64,000 nt of DNA, from assembly GCF_009362735.1 (NCBI RefSeq), contig NZ_WHNP01000021.1, forward strand, positions 1-64,000, given 5' to 3'. This DNA comes from Paraburkholderia franconis (GTDB lineage Bacteria > Pseudomonadota > Gammaproteobacteria > Burkholderiales > Burkholderiaceae). A program made the position numbers and the translations under genes. How positions within the stretch are numbered: the first letter of the stretch is position 1; each line of letters opens with the position of its first letter. Below the pieces are notes generated by a model. That model had not been told where the DNA came from, did not search any database, and worked only from the letters and a program-made list of their open reading frames with translations. Shown here piece after piece: positions 1 to 8,476 of this stretch.

Positions 1-356
1 AGACGCTCACCTGCGTGCGGCACAACATCCCCGTGACGGCTGTGGTGTTCCACAACCGGCAGTGGGGCGCGGAAAAGAAGAACCAGGTGGACTTCTACAA
101 CCGCCGCTTCGTCGCCGGCGAGCTCGACAATCCGAGCTTCGCGGGCATCGCGAAGGCGATGGGCGCCGAGGGCATCGTCGTCGACCGGCTCGAGGACGTC
201 GGCCCGGCACTGAAGAAGGCGATCGACCTGCAGATGAATCACGGCAAGACCACGATCGTCGAGATCATGTGCACGCGCGAACTCGGTGATCCGTTCCGGC
301 GTGACGCGCTGTCCAGACCCGAGCGCCTGCTCGACAAGTACAAGGACTACGTCTGA
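1..356 (+). CDS. xsc: Sulfoacetaldehyde acetyltransferase, C-terminal part (cut by window start)
   Basis: The frame is open from the window edge (first full codon at base 3) to TGA at 354-356 and gives about 117 residues of the C-terminus. Xsc is a thiamine-diphosphate enzyme that converts sulfoacetaldehyde plus phosphate to acetyl phosphate and sulfite, the desulfonation step of taurine, isethionate and sulfoacetate breakdown. The visible part has the C-terminal ThDP-enzyme pattern (NRQWGAEKKNQVDFYNRRF, then IMCTRELGDPFRRDA and an LDKYKDYV end), which I recognise as typical of Xsc rather than acetolactate synthase. A strong hairpin follows at once. The neighbouring sau, ise-like and tau-like genes all deliver sulfoacetaldehyde, which supports the call. 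The N-terminal ThDP and FAD-like domains lie outside the window. Confidence 0.88.
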   Translation, partial: TLTCVRHNIPVTAVVFHNRQWGAEKKNQVDFYNRRFVAGELDNPSFAGIAKAMGAEGIVVDRLEDVGPALKKAIDLQMNHGKTTIVEIMCTRELGDPFRRDALSRPERLLDKYKDYV

Positions 357-677
357 ACGAGCGCTCCCGCAGCGCGGCGTTCCCCGGCAACTTCAGACCG
401 TGCCGGGAACGCCGCTTGTCACGCTGCAATAACGATCACATCTTCGTCAGGGAGTCCGGGAGCAAGCATCATGGATACGACAGGGTCGTTCGGCGACGCA
501 GCAATGGAGCCACGAGCACCAGAAAACAGGCGCGAAACCACCACATCGGTTCGTTCCGAAATTCGAAATCGAATGGCCTCTGACGCGTCCACTGCGTATG
601 ATCCGGACTATCCGATCAGCCCACGCGGCAAGCGCATTCAGTACAATACGGCCGATCCATTTTCCGGAACGGCGGAC
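357..677. other. Intergenic region between xsc and an IclR gene
   Basis: About 320 bases with no convincing gene. The frame of the downstream IclR gene stays open up to 471, but the added residues look unlike an IclR N-terminus. Besides the xsc terminator it holds small palindromes of the kind IclR proteins bind: CGAAATTCG near 558-566, and TTCCGGAA at 662-669 just ahead of the preferred start of the next gene. Autoregulation through these is only a guess. Confidence 0.5.
374..415 (+). terminator. Hairpin terminator after xsc
   Basis: A long inverted repeat lies 17 bases after the xsc stop: GCGGCGTTCCCCGGCA (374-389) pairs with TGCCGGGAACGCCGC (401-415), with one bulged C and an 11-base loop. 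The tail (TTGTC) is only weakly T-rich. It probably ends the xsc transcript. Confidence 0.7.
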
Positions 678-1430
678 ATGAAAAAGGCTGATACTCCGAC
701 GCTGCGCGCGTTCGCTCTGCTCGAACATCTCGTCGCCGCAGACGGCCCCGTGTCGCTTGCCGACATCACGCACGACATCGATCTTCCGAAGGCGTCGTTG
801 CATCGCATGCTGACTTCGCTCGAAGCCGGCGGCCTCGTGATCCGCGAACCGGGGCAGAAAAACGCCTACGTGATCGGCCCGCGCCTCGCGCAACTGGGGC
901 TCGGCGTGATGATGCAGTCGAGCGCCCGGCGCCTGAGGCACGCGATTCTCGGACGCCTCGTCTCGGATCTCGGCGAGACGTGCAACCTGACGATGCTTCA
1001 CGAAACGGAAGTACTCTATCTCGACCGTATGGAGGCGCCGTGGCCGTTACGCCTCGACCTGAAGCCCGGTTCGCATGTGCCCGCCTATTGCAGCGCGAGC
1101 GGCAAGTTGCTGCTCGCGATGCTACCTCGCGAAGAGCGCGCGGCACTCGTGCGGGCGCTGCAATTGCAGCGTTTCACCCCTAATACGCTCACCGACCCCG
1201 CGTTGCTCGAAAGCGAGCTGGACCGCATCGCGCATAAGGGTATCGCTGTGGACAATGAAGAATTTGTCGTTGGAATTGCTTGCGTGGCTGCGCCAGTCAG
1301 AAACGAACAAGGGGAATGTATTGCCGCTATCGCGGTGCATGCTCCCGTGTCGCGGACGCCGCTTTCACGGGCTCTGGAATTTATTCCCCGGCTACAGGAG
1401 GCGGCGAGTGAACTCGCCAAGACATTTTGA
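678..1430 (+). CDS. IclR-family transcriptional regulator next to xsc
   Basis: A 250-residue regulator with an N-terminal winged helix (about residues 5-65, including LPKASLHRMLTSLEAGGLV) and a C-terminal IclR effector domain. I chose the ATG at 678 because MKKADTPTLRAFALLEHLV begins where IclR proteins normally start; the frame is open further upstream to 471. The effector domain carries GETCNLT and PLRLDLKPGSHVPAYCSASGKLL, nearly the same as in the two other IclR proteins at 7660 and 11724, which points to related ligands. It lies directly after xsc on the same strand but beyond a terminator. It may control xsc, the dehydrogenase downstream, or both; the sequence does not decide. Confidence 0.85.
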   Translation: MKKADTPTLRAFALLEHLVAADGPVSLADITHDIDLPKASLHRMLTSLEAGGLVIREPGQKNAYVIGPRLAQLGLGVMMQSSARRLRHAILGRLVSDLGETCNLTMLHETEVLYLDRMEAPWPLRLDLKPGSHVPAYCSASGKLLLAMLPREERAALVRALQLQRFTPNTLTDPALLESELDRIAHKGIAVDNEEFVVGIACVAAPVRNEQGECIAAIAVHAPVSRTPLSRALEFIPRLQEAASELAKTF

Positions 1431-1880
1431 TTCCTTGTAGCCGGCTGCTGGAGATAGCTGGTCGCGGGAATGTGTTTGCGTCTGCAACGCTTCTTTTTTC
1501 GGCTCGCTCCCGTTACCACCAGCATTCGCGATACGCTTGCCGCCACGAAGGTTACTAACGCGGATGCCCTCCGCGGCACCCGCCCTGCGCCTGCCGATAG
1601 TGAAGATTCTGCGGGTGCCGCGCCTCGGCGAAGAAGAACCACCGCGCGCAGCCACGAGCCCCGTCTACTACATCACCGACGCCGCGCAAAGCAGCACGAA
1701 CGACAGCCCGATCGAGCGCACGCTTCCTCCCGACACGATCAGGTAGAACGGCACGACGAACGCAGCAGCCGATAGCCGATTCGATGATTGGCAGTCAGCC
1801 GCATGTACGCTGTCAATTCAGTCACGCGCCGTGCTGCGATAATCGTTGTTCCCTTCCCCGTCTTCTTCCAAGGAGTCACA
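1431..1880. other. Intergenic region with a degenerate membrane-protein remnant
   Basis: About 450 bases between the IclR gene and the dehydrogenase. No intact gene is convincing; plus-strand frames here read as Arg/Pro-rich noise. The minus strand carries a short hydrophobic C-terminal remnant, listed separately. The last 12 bases hold a clear AAGGAG ribosome-binding site (about 1870-1875) for the GTG-start gene at 1881. Confidence 0.5.
1668..1779 (-). pseudogene. Remnant of a membrane transporter C-terminus
   Basis: Read on the minus strand, bases 1779 down to 1668 give about 36 residues ending in two successive TAG codons. They include the hydrophobic runs SAAAFVVPFYLIVSGG and SIGLSFVLLCAASVM, which look like the last transmembrane helix pair of an MFS-type carrier. 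Upstream of about 1780 the frame loses transporter character and there is no start codon or ribosome-binding site. I read it as the decayed end of a deleted permease gene. A chance hydrophobic frame in GC-rich DNA is the alternative. Confidence 0.4.
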
Positions 1881-2807
1881 GTGAGCGATACATCAGCCCC
1901 GATTCCGGGCGGCGCGGCACCGCGTGTCGCACGCGTTGCGTTTCTCGGCCTCGGTGTCATGGGTTATCCCATGGCAGGGCATCTGTCGAAGTCCGGCCTC
2001 GACGTGACGGTCTATAACCGCACTGCGTCGAAGGCTGCGCAATGGGCGTCGGAATATGGCGGACGCGCGGCCCCGACGCCACGCGACGCAGCGAACGGCG
2101 CCGACCTCGTGCTCGCGTGCGTCGGCAACGACGACGACCTGCGCAGCGTCGCGCTCGGTGATGACGGTGCTTTCGCCGGGATGGCATCGGGCGCCGTGTT
2201 CGTCGATCACACGACGGCCTCGGCCGATGTGGCGCGCGAACTCTTCGCGCTTGCAACGCAACGCGGCCTGCATTTCATCGATGCGCCCGTATCGGGCGGC
2301 GAAGCGGGTGCGCAGAATGGCACGCTGACCATCATGTGCGGCGGCGACACCGACGCATTCGAACGCGCTCGCGGCACGCTGGAGCACTACGGCGCGGCCG
2401 TCACGCTGCTTGGCCCCGCAGGTGCCGGCCAGCTCGCGAAGATGGTCAATCAGATCTGCATCGCGGGCCTGGTCCAGGGCCTGTCGGAAGCGCTCCATTT
2501 CGGCCAGCGCGCAGGGCTCGACATGGCGCGCGTGCTGGAGGTGATCGGCAAGGGCGCGGCGGCCAGCTGGCAGATGGCCAACCGCGGCCCGACCATGCTC
2601 GAAGGCAAATTCGACTTCGGCTTTGCCGTCGACTGGATGCGCAAGGACCTCGGCATCTGCCTCGACGAAGCGAAGCGCAACGGCGCGTCACTACCCGTCA
2701 CGGCGCTCGTCGACCAGTTCTACGGCGACGTGCAGGCGCTGGGTGGCAACCGCTTCGATACGTCCAGCCTGATCTGGCGGTTGCGCAAAGTGAATCCCGT
2801 GGGCTGA
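1881..2807 (+). CDS. 3-hydroxyisobutyrate dehydrogenase-family NAD(P)-dependent oxidoreductase
   Basis: A 308-residue beta-hydroxyacid dehydrogenase. The GTG start at 1881 is set by AAGGAG seven bases upstream; the frame continues to 1788 without family features. The N-terminal Rossmann motif is VAFLGLGVMGYPMAGHL (about residues 17-33), the substrate-site segment is FIDAPVSGGEAGAQNGTL, and the catalytic lysine lies in GAGQLAKMVNQ. The family reduces or oxidises small 3-hydroxy acids and semialdehydes; members include 3-hydroxyisobutyrate dehydrogenase, tartronate semialdehyde reductase and the sulfolactaldehyde reductase YihU. The substrate cannot be read from sequence. Its place between xsc and sauU makes a sulfonated hydroxyacid or aldehyde possible, but that is inference. 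It converges on sauU across a shared hairpin. Confidence 0.85.
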   Translation: MSDTSAPIPGGAAPRVARVAFLGLGVMGYPMAGHLSKSGLDVTVYNRTASKAAQWASEYGGRAAPTPRDAANGADLVLACVGNDDDLRSVALGDDGAFAGMASGAVFVDHTTASADVARELFALATQRGLHFIDAPVSGGEAGAQNGTLTIMCGGDTDAFERARGTLEHYGAAVTLLGPAGAGQLAKMVNQICIAGLVQGLSEALHFGQRAGLDMARVLEVIGKGAAASWQMANRGPTMLEGKFDFGFAVDWMRKDLGICLDEAKRNGASLPVTALVDQFYGDVQALGGNRFDTSSLIWRLRKVNPVG

Positions 2808-2843
2808 AATTCGTCGCGGCCGGGATTCGTCACGCACATCAAT

Positions 2844-2883
2844 GCATCACTTGCGCCAGCGCAACGGGCGACGCAAGTGATGC
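2844..2883. terminator. Perfect 12-bp hairpin between convergent genes
   Basis: GCATCACTTGCG (2844-2855) and its exact complement (2872-2883) flank a 16-base loop. The hairpin sits between the dehydrogenase and sauU ends and overlaps the last codons and stop of sauU, so it probably acts as a bidirectional terminator. Neither side has a long T run. Confidence 0.65.
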
Positions 2884-4229
2884 CGTTCGAACCGCAGCCC
2901 CGGCGCCGCATGCGCGAAAGCAGGCATTCCGCCAATCTCGACGCCTTCCAGACGCTCGCGTTCCTCGTCGGCCTCGACCGTCTTGCCCGTATCGATGAAA
3001 CACGCTGCCACCACGCCCACAGCGAGCAGTCCCGCCGAGATCGTGAACGGCACGTTGTAGCTACCCGTCGTCTGGATCAGATAGCCGAACACCACAGGCG
3101 ACACCATCCCCGCCACGCCGAAGCCCGTGTTCATCATGCCGCCCGCCGTGCCCGCGTATTTGCCTGCGATATCGAGCGGCAGCGTCCACAGCACCGGGTT
3201 CGTGATCTCCAGGAAGAAAAACGACGCCGACAGGAACCACACAGCCGTCAGCGGATTGTTGGCGGAGACCATAGGCAGCAGAAACGCAAGCGACCCGCCC
3301 ATGCCGACCACCAGCACCGCGCAACGCGCGAGACGCAGACGTCCCGTCGCCTTGTAGAGCTTGTCCGATACGACGCCGCCGAGCGTATCGCCGATCACGC
3401 CCGCGAGCAGCGGCAACGCCGTGAAGAGCGCGAGATGCTTCAGATCGAAGCCGCGCGATTCCTTCAGATACGACGGCAGCCACGTCAGATAGACCCATAG
3501 CAGCCAGCCATAGCAGAAGTCGACGAACGTGACGAGCCACATGCGGTGAATCAGCTTGCGCCACGGTGTCGCCATGCGCTTTGCACGGTCGCAGTCGCCG
3601 ACGCGATAGCCGATTTCTGCGGTTTCTTCCGGCGTGATGCGCTTGTTCTGCTCCGGCGAATTGGTGAAGATGCACAGATAGAGCACGGTCCACGCAAGAC
3701 TCGCGACGCCGAGCAGAATGAACGCGTCTCGCCAGCCGCCCGCCGCGACCACGGCGAGCACGAGCGGCGGCGTCACGGCGCCGCCCAGGCGCGCGAAGCT
3801 GTGCGTAATGCCTTGCGCGAAGCCGCGTTCGGACACGGGCATCCAGTACGTGAACGCGCGCGTGGCCGTCGGAAACGCGCCGCCTTCGCCGATGCCGAGC
3901 ACGAAGCGCAGCGCGACGAGCATTGCGACACTGCCGGCGAAGCCCGTCGCAAGCGTCGCCACGCCCCATATGATCGACAGCACGGTCAGCACGGCCTTGG
4001 GCCCGTACTTGTCGGACAGCCATCCCCCGATGATCTGCATCATCGCGTACGGATAGGCGAACGCGGAGAACACCAGACCGAGTTCCGCCGATGTCAGCCC
4101 CATCTCATGACGGATCAACGGCCCCGCCACCGCGATGTTCACGCGGTCGATGTATGAGATGAAGTACATCACGCACATGACCGCCAGAATGATGTGACGC
4201 GTCTTCACGCGCCGCGTATGCTTTTCCAT
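2847..4229 (-). CDS. sauU: MFS transporter, probable sulfoacetate importer
   Basis: A 460-residue, 12-helix major facilitator protein of the anion:cation symporter type. It starts with a basic cytoplasmic tail, then a first helix ending FISYIDRVNIAVAGP, with the A-motif-like GGWLSDKYGPKAVL in loop 2-3 and RFVLGIGEGGAFPTATRAF after helix 4. The ATG at 4229 follows GGAGACAG; the frame runs further upstream to 4493 without membrane character. It is the last gene of sauSTU, 116 bases after sauT. In Cupriavidus necator H16 the third gene of that operon is an MFS carrier assigned as sulfoacetate transporter, which is the basis for the symbol. The last 25 or so residues are polar and Arg-rich and overlap the terminator hairpin, so the C-terminus may have been extended by mutation. 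Confidence 0.8.
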   Translation of the reverse strand: MEKHTRRVKTRHIILAVMCVMYFISYIDRVNIAVAGPLIRHEMGLTSAELGLVFSAFAYPYAMMQIIGGWLSDKYGPKAVLTVLSIIWGVATLATGFAGSVAMLVALRFVLGIGEGGAFPTATRAFTYWMPVSERGFAQGITHSFARLGGAVTPPLVLAVVAAGGWRDAFILLGVASLAWTVLYLCIFTNSPEQNKRITPEETAEIGYRVGDCDRAKRMATPWRKLIHRMWLVTFVDFCYGWLLWVYLTWLPSYLKESRGFDLKHLALFTALPLLAGVIGDTLGGVVSDKLYKATGRLRLARCAVLVVGMGGSLAFLLPMVSANNPLTAVWFLSASFFFLEITNPVLWTLPLDIAGKYAGTAGGMMNTGFGVAGMVSPVVFGYLIQTTGSYNVPFTISAGLLAVGVVAACFIDTGKTVEADEERERLEGVEIGGMPAFAHAAPGLRFERHHLRRPLRWRK

Positions 4230-4345
4230 GCTGTCTCCTGTGTCTCTCGTTATGGAACGCCTATAACTTCGATGGTGTGTCGATATCCAAGGCGGATCGA
4301 GTCCGGTTCTGTGTATCTCCTCGTTGCGCTGTGCCCGCGTCGCGC

Positions 4346-6016
4346 TCAGGTGTTCAGCAGCTTGAGCCGCTGCACCTTGCCCGACGGCCCGCGCGGCAGT
4401 TCCGTGACGAACCGGAATTCCTTCGGCGTCTTGTACCGGCCGAGTTCGCGCAAACAATGCGCACGCAGATCGGCGACATCGAGCGATACGCATGCTTGTC
4501 CTTCTTCGAGCGCCTCTTCTTCACGCACGCGCGCGACGATGAACGCGACGATGTCCTGCCCGTATGCGCTATCGGGCACACCGACGGCGGCCGCGTCGAG
4601 CACGCCCGGATGTCTGAGCAGCGCTTCGTCGATTTCGCGCGGCGCGATGTTTTCGCCGCCTTTGATGATCAGTTCCTTCGCACGACCGTTGATGTAGAAG
4701 TAGCCTTCATCGTCGCGATAGCCGAGGTCGCCTGTGCGCAGCCAGCCGTCCGAAGTAAAAGCGGCGAGCGTGTCTTCGGGGCGCTTGTAGTAGCCGCTCA
4801 TCACCTGCTCGCCGCGCAGCACAAGCTCCCCGCATTCGTTCGGCGCGCATTCGCGGCCTTGCCGGTCGATCACCTTTGCTTCTCCGCCCGAAGGCAAGCC
4901 GATGCTGCCGACCCTGCGCGCCTGGGCCTCGTACGGATTGCTGAAAATGGGCGCAGCCGTCTCGGTCATGCCCATCGTCTCGATGATGCCGATGTGAAAG
5001 CGCGACTCGAACGCGCGGTGATGATCGGCGGGCAATGCCGCCGACGCGCTGCGGCAGAACTTCAGCGCCGACATGTCGTATGCGCACGGTTCGTCGCTGT
5101 TCAGCAGATACGCAACGATGGTCGGCACGACATTGATCCATGTGCAGCCGTGACGGGCCGCATCGCGCCAGAACGTGCGCGCGGAAAAGCGCGGCATCAT
5201 TACGACAGAGCCCGCGTGAAAGAGCGGCGCGAGCAACGTCACGACAAGACCGTTGATGTGATAAAGCGGCAGCGATGCGAGCACGCGATCGTCGGCGCCG
5301 AGACGGTGCTCGGCTGTGATATTCGCCGCGTTGGACAGCAGATTGCGATGCGTGAGCAATACGCCTTTCGGGGCGCCCGTCGTGCCAGATGTGTACATCA
5401 GCAGCGCGACATCGGATGTGCGCATGTCGTTCGATGCCATACCCGCGTCGCCGGATTCGGCGGCGCGTTCGGCCGTTACCGTCGTGAGCCGCGCATCGCC
5501 ATCGGTAAGCGTTTCCGCGAGTGCCGTTTCCGCGCGCGGCAGCGTCGGGATTGCGGATGCGTCCGGCGCGGTCTGCACCACATGGATTTCGCGCGCAAGA
5601 CCCTGCGCCCGCAACTCTGCAATCGACGACTCGATCGCCTCGCGCGTATCGCGTTCGACGAACACGGCACGCGTGTCCGAATGCTCGACGATGTAGCGCA
5701 ACTGTGACGGCTGGCACAGCAGATTGAGCGGATGCGCAACGAGCCCGCTGTACATCGCGGCAAGCAAGAGCCGCGCGGTCTGGATGCCATTGCTCATATA
5801 CACCGACACCGTGTCGCCTGCACGCAGGCCGGCGTCGCGAAAACGCGCTTCGAGCGTACGGCAGTCGTCGCGCAGTTCACCGAAGGTCAGCGCGCGGCCA
5901 CGGGTGGTTGCGCTGCCCGCGTCGTCTTCATCGGGGCAGGCGAGCAGGAACGGCTTGTCGGGATACTGCGCGGCGCGTTCGTCGATCAGCGCACGGAGCG
6001 TCGAAGGCGTATTCAT
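4346..6016 (-). CDS. sauT: AMP-forming acyl-CoA ligase, probable sulfoacetate-CoA ligase
   Basis: A 556-residue member of the ANL adenylating family. It has the P-loop LLMYTSGTTGAPKG (about residues 206-219), a central TETAAPIF segment, the adenosine-binding WLRTGDLGYRDDEGYFYINGR block, the hinge GRAKELIIKGGENI and the catalytic lysine in PSGKVQR near the end. Its ATG overlaps the sauS stop (ATGA at 6013-6016), so the two are translationally coupled. In C. necator SauT makes sulfoacetyl-CoA from sulfoacetate, CoA and ATP, giving AMP. Here the order sauS-sauT-sauU with a divergent regulator is the same. The sequence alone would also fit other short-chain or aromatic acyl-CoA ligases; the gene neighbourhood decides. 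Confidence 0.84.
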   Translation of the reverse strand: MNTPSTLRALIDERAAQYPDKPFLLACPDEDDAGSATTRGRALTFGELRDDCRTLEARFRDAGLRAGDTVSVYMSNGIQTARLLLAAMYSGLVAHPLNLLCQPSQLRYIVEHSDTRAVFVERDTREAIESSIAELRAQGLAREIHVVQTAPDASAIPTLPRAETALAETLTDGDARLTTVTAERAAESGDAGMASNDMRTSDVALLMYTSGTTGAPKGVLLTHRNLLSNAANITAEHRLGADDRVLASLPLYHINGLVVTLLAPLFHAGSVVMMPRFSARTFWRDAARHGCTWINVVPTIVAYLLNSDEPCAYDMSALKFCRSASAALPADHHRAFESRFHIGIIETMGMTETAAPIFSNPYEAQARRVGSIGLPSGGEAKVIDRQGRECAPNECGELVLRGEQVMSGYYKRPEDTLAAFTSDGWLRTGDLGYRDDEGYFYINGRAKELIIKGGENIAPREIDEALLRHPGVLDAAAVGVPDSAYGQDIVAFIVARVREEEALEEGQACVSLDVADLRAHCLRELGRYKTPKEFRFVTELPRGPSGKVQRLKLLNT

Positions 6017-7458
6017 CGGCCGTATCTCCGGAAGAAGTCACCGAGCAACTCGTCTGCGTTGGGCACGTGCTCCTCGATCGGATACGCGACGCGCGTGATG
6101 TTCAGGTACTGGTGAAAGCCGAGATTGCTGGAGAAGTTATTGCGTCCCCAGGTGCCGCAGCCCATCGACAGCGAGAACGGCAGGCCGTTGTCGAAGTTGC
6201 CGCCCGTCGCGAGGCAGTGCGCCTGATTGACGATCACGCGCGCAACGGGGAGCGTCGCGCCGAGTTGGACGGCTTGCGCGGTGTCGGCGGAATGGAGGCC
6301 GACCGAATGGCCCGCGCCCATATATGCGTAGATGTTGCGGACGGTCTCCGCAGCGGCGTTGAAGTCGCGCGCGCGATAAACCGTCAGCACGGGGGCCAGT
6401 TTCTCGCCTGAAAAAGGATGCTGCGCGCCGAAGCCCGTTTCTTCGACCATCAGGAAGGCAGGCTCGCTCATCGCGATGTCATCGAGACCGGCCACGCGTG
6501 CTATCGTCTGCGCCGAGCGCGCGGTGCATTGCGCGGACAACTTGCCGTCTTGCCACATCGCGGCCTGCAGCTTCGCTTTTTGCGCTTCGTCGAGCAGCAC
6601 GCCGCCGCACGCGATCAGTTCGTCGAGCATCGGCTGGTAGACGGCTTCTTCGATCACGACGCTGTTTTCCGATGAGCAGCTGGTCGCGTTATCGAAGGTT
6701 TTCGAACGCGCGATCTTGCGCGCTGCATCGCGCAGATCAGCCGACGCCGTGACGAGCGACGCGACGTTGCCAGCACCGACGCCGAAGGCAGGCGTGCCGC
6801 TCGCATACGCCATCCGCACGTTCGCCTGTGAGCCCGTCGCGACCACGAGATCGCATTGCCGCATCAGTTCCGCTGTCGCCGCCTTGCTGATGGGGGCGGG
6901 CAGCATCTGCACGAGATCAGTGGAGAGCCCCGCTTTTGCGAGCTGCGTATGGATGAAGCCGATCAGCAACGCGCACGACGAATACCCCTTCGGTGACGGC
7001 GCGACGATAACTGCATTGCCGCATTTGAGCGCATTGACGATCTTGTTCGCGGGCGTCGCAGCGGGATTGGTCGACGGCGTGATGGCTGCCACCACACCCA
7101 CCGCTCGCGCGATTTCGACGATGCCCTTCGACGCATCGCGCGCGATCACGCCCGTCGTCTTCTGGTCGTGCAAATCGCGCAGCAGGCCGAGCGTCTTGCG
7201 AAAGTTCTTGCGAAACTTATCGTCCACGTTGCCAAGGCCCGTGTCCCCTACCGACAGTTCGGCCAGTTGCCGGTTGCGCGCGGGCTCCATGATGGCCCAC
7301 GCGGCAGCGGCGGCAGCCATATCGAGTGCTTCCTGCCCGGCGTTTTCGAACTCGCGCTGTGCGGCGCGCGCCCGTTTGACCAGCGTCGCGACTGCGTGCC
7401 GGACGTCGGCGTCCTGTTGTTCGCCCATCACTTCGGCGGATGTGGCTCTGACATTCAT
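6013..7458 (-). CDS. sauS: Sulfoacetaldehyde dehydrogenase (acylating)
   Basis: A 481-residue CoA-acylating aldehyde dehydrogenase. The catalytic cysteine is Cys261 in NATSCSSENSVV, the nucleotide-binding segment is AAITPSTNPAATPANK (about 124-139), and GVGAGNV (226-232) is also typical of the acylating branch. No AdhE-like alcohol dehydrogenase domain is fused. SauS reduces sulfoacetyl-CoA to sulfoacetaldehyde with NADPH in C. necator. It is the first gene of the sauSTU operon, divergent from sauR, with about 200 bases of shared control region containing a palindrome. Its product would feed Xsc at the left end of the window. Ethanolamine-type EutE enzymes are the nearest alternative, but no other eut-like gene is present. 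Confidence 0.88.
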   Translation of the reverse strand: MNVRATSAEVMGEQQDADVRHAVATLVKRARAAQREFENAGQEALDMAAAAAAWAIMEPARNRQLAELSVGDTGLGNVDDKFRKNFRKTLGLLRDLHDQKTTGVIARDASKGIVEIARAVGVVAAITPSTNPAATPANKIVNALKCGNAVIVAPSPKGYSSCALLIGFIHTQLAKAGLSTDLVQMLPAPISKAATAELMRQCDLVVATGSQANVRMAYASGTPAFGVGAGNVASLVTASADLRDAARKIARSKTFDNATSCSSENSVVIEEAVYQPMLDELIACGGVLLDEAQKAKLQAAMWQDGKLSAQCTARSAQTIARVAGLDDIAMSEPAFLMVEETGFGAQHPFSGEKLAPVLTVYRARDFNAAAETVRNIYAYMGAGHSVGLHSADTAQAVQLGATLPVARVIVNQAHCLATGGNFDNGLPFSLSMGCGTWGRNNFSSNLGFHQYLNITRVAYPIEEHVPNADELLGDFFRRYGR

Positions 7459-7580
7459 ACGGTTTGCTCCGACTGGAAAGGATTGGCTGTGAAGTGAATC
7501 TAGCCAGCCTTGTGGATCGCGTAGTCCCGTTTTCCGAACGATCCTTTGCTGCGTGGTCCTGAGAATCGGATAACGCGAAA

Positions 7581-7604
7581 TTCGGGACTTTCCTCAGTCC
7601 CGAA
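7581..7604. promoter_or_regulatory. Palindrome between sauS and sauR, probable SauR operator
   Basis: TTCGGGACT (7581-7589) and AGTCCCGAA (7596-7604) form a perfect inverted repeat with a 6-base spacer, midway between the divergent sauS and sauR starts. A half-site copy AGTCCCG recurs at 7523-7529 nearer sauS. Size and position suit an IclR dimer site acting on both promoters. This is inferred from symmetry and place only. Confidence 0.6.
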
Positions 7605-7659
7605 AACCGTATGAATCGATGCAAAATCTATTCTGACCACAAGAAGCACAGGAGATGGG

Positions 7660-8424
7660 ATGTCGACTTCGAACCAGTCGAATGCGGCAGCCGTGCGCGC
7701 GTTTCGCGTGCTGGAGACGCTGGCGGAAGCAGGACAGCCACTTTCAATGATGGATCTGGTGAACGCGCTCGGACTGCCGAAGCAGACCGTGCATCGGATT
7801 CTCGTGCAACTGATGGACGCATGGCTCGTCACGCGCGGCGCGGGCAATCGTCTGTACGAATGTTCGCCGCGCGTGCGGATGCTCGCCGTCAACGTGCTGA
7901 TGCATGCGGGACCCGCCGCCGCGCGCCATGTGCTGCTCGAACAGCTGGTCGCGAAGGTCGGTGAGACCTGCAATCTGACGATGCTTGCCGGCAACGATGT
8001 CGTGTACGTGGATCGCGTCGAAACCGAGTGGCCGCTACGCATGCACTTGCAACCGGGCTCGCACGTGCCGCTGCACTGCTCGGCGAGCGGCAAGCTTCTG
8101 CTCAGCTTTCTTCCGAAGGAACGGCGCGAGCGGATGATCGATACGCTGCCGCTGCGTGCGTACTCGGAGCGCACGATCACCGACCGTGACGCGCTGCGCA
8201 AGGAGTTGATGACCACGCGCAAGCGTTTGCTCGCGATCAACGACCAGGAGCATCTGCAAGGGCTGATCGCGATTGCCGTCCCCGTCATGCTCGACCGCAA
8301 TCGCGCGTGCGCGGCGATTGCGGTTCAGGCGCCCGTCGGCCGCGTGACGCTCGACGACCTGTTGTTGTTCGTGCCGGACCTGCGCCATGCGGCCGACGAA
8401 ACAGCGAAGACGTTTCGCGAGTGA
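7660..8424 (+). CDS. sauR: IclR-family regulator of sulfoacetate genes
   Basis: A 254-residue IclR protein: winged helix at about residues 9-70 (LGLPKQTVHRILVQLMDAWLV), then the effector domain with GETCNLT, WPLRMHLQPGSHVPLHCSASGKLL and a C-terminal FVPDLRHAADETAKTF. The ATG at 7660 is preceded by AGGAG. It is divergent from sauSTU, as sauR is in C. necator, and a palindrome lies in the shared intergenic region. It probably senses sulfoacetate or a later intermediate, though the published work I recall only assigns SauR as the presumed regulator. It is a close paralogue of the IclR proteins at 678 and 11724. Confidence 0.85.
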   Translation: MSTSNQSNAAAVRAFRVLETLAEAGQPLSMMDLVNALGLPKQTVHRILVQLMDAWLVTRGAGNRLYECSPRVRMLAVNVLMHAGPAAARHVLLEQLVAKVGETCNLTMLAGNDVVYVDRVETEWPLRMHLQPGSHVPLHCSASGKLLLSFLPKERRERMIDTLPLRAYSERTITDRDALRKELMTTRKRLLAINDQEHLQGLIAIAVPVMLDRNRACAAIAVQAPVGRVTLDDLLLFVPDLRHAADETAKTFRE

Positions 8425-8476
8425 GCGGAGGGTCGCGCGGTACGCGGCGTCCGCCCTGCTCCACGTACCCGAAGCT

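Noticed and set aside
471..677. Upstream extension of the first IclR protein
   Set aside because: The extra 69 residues lack family character, and IclR proteins normally begin near the MKKADTPT start.
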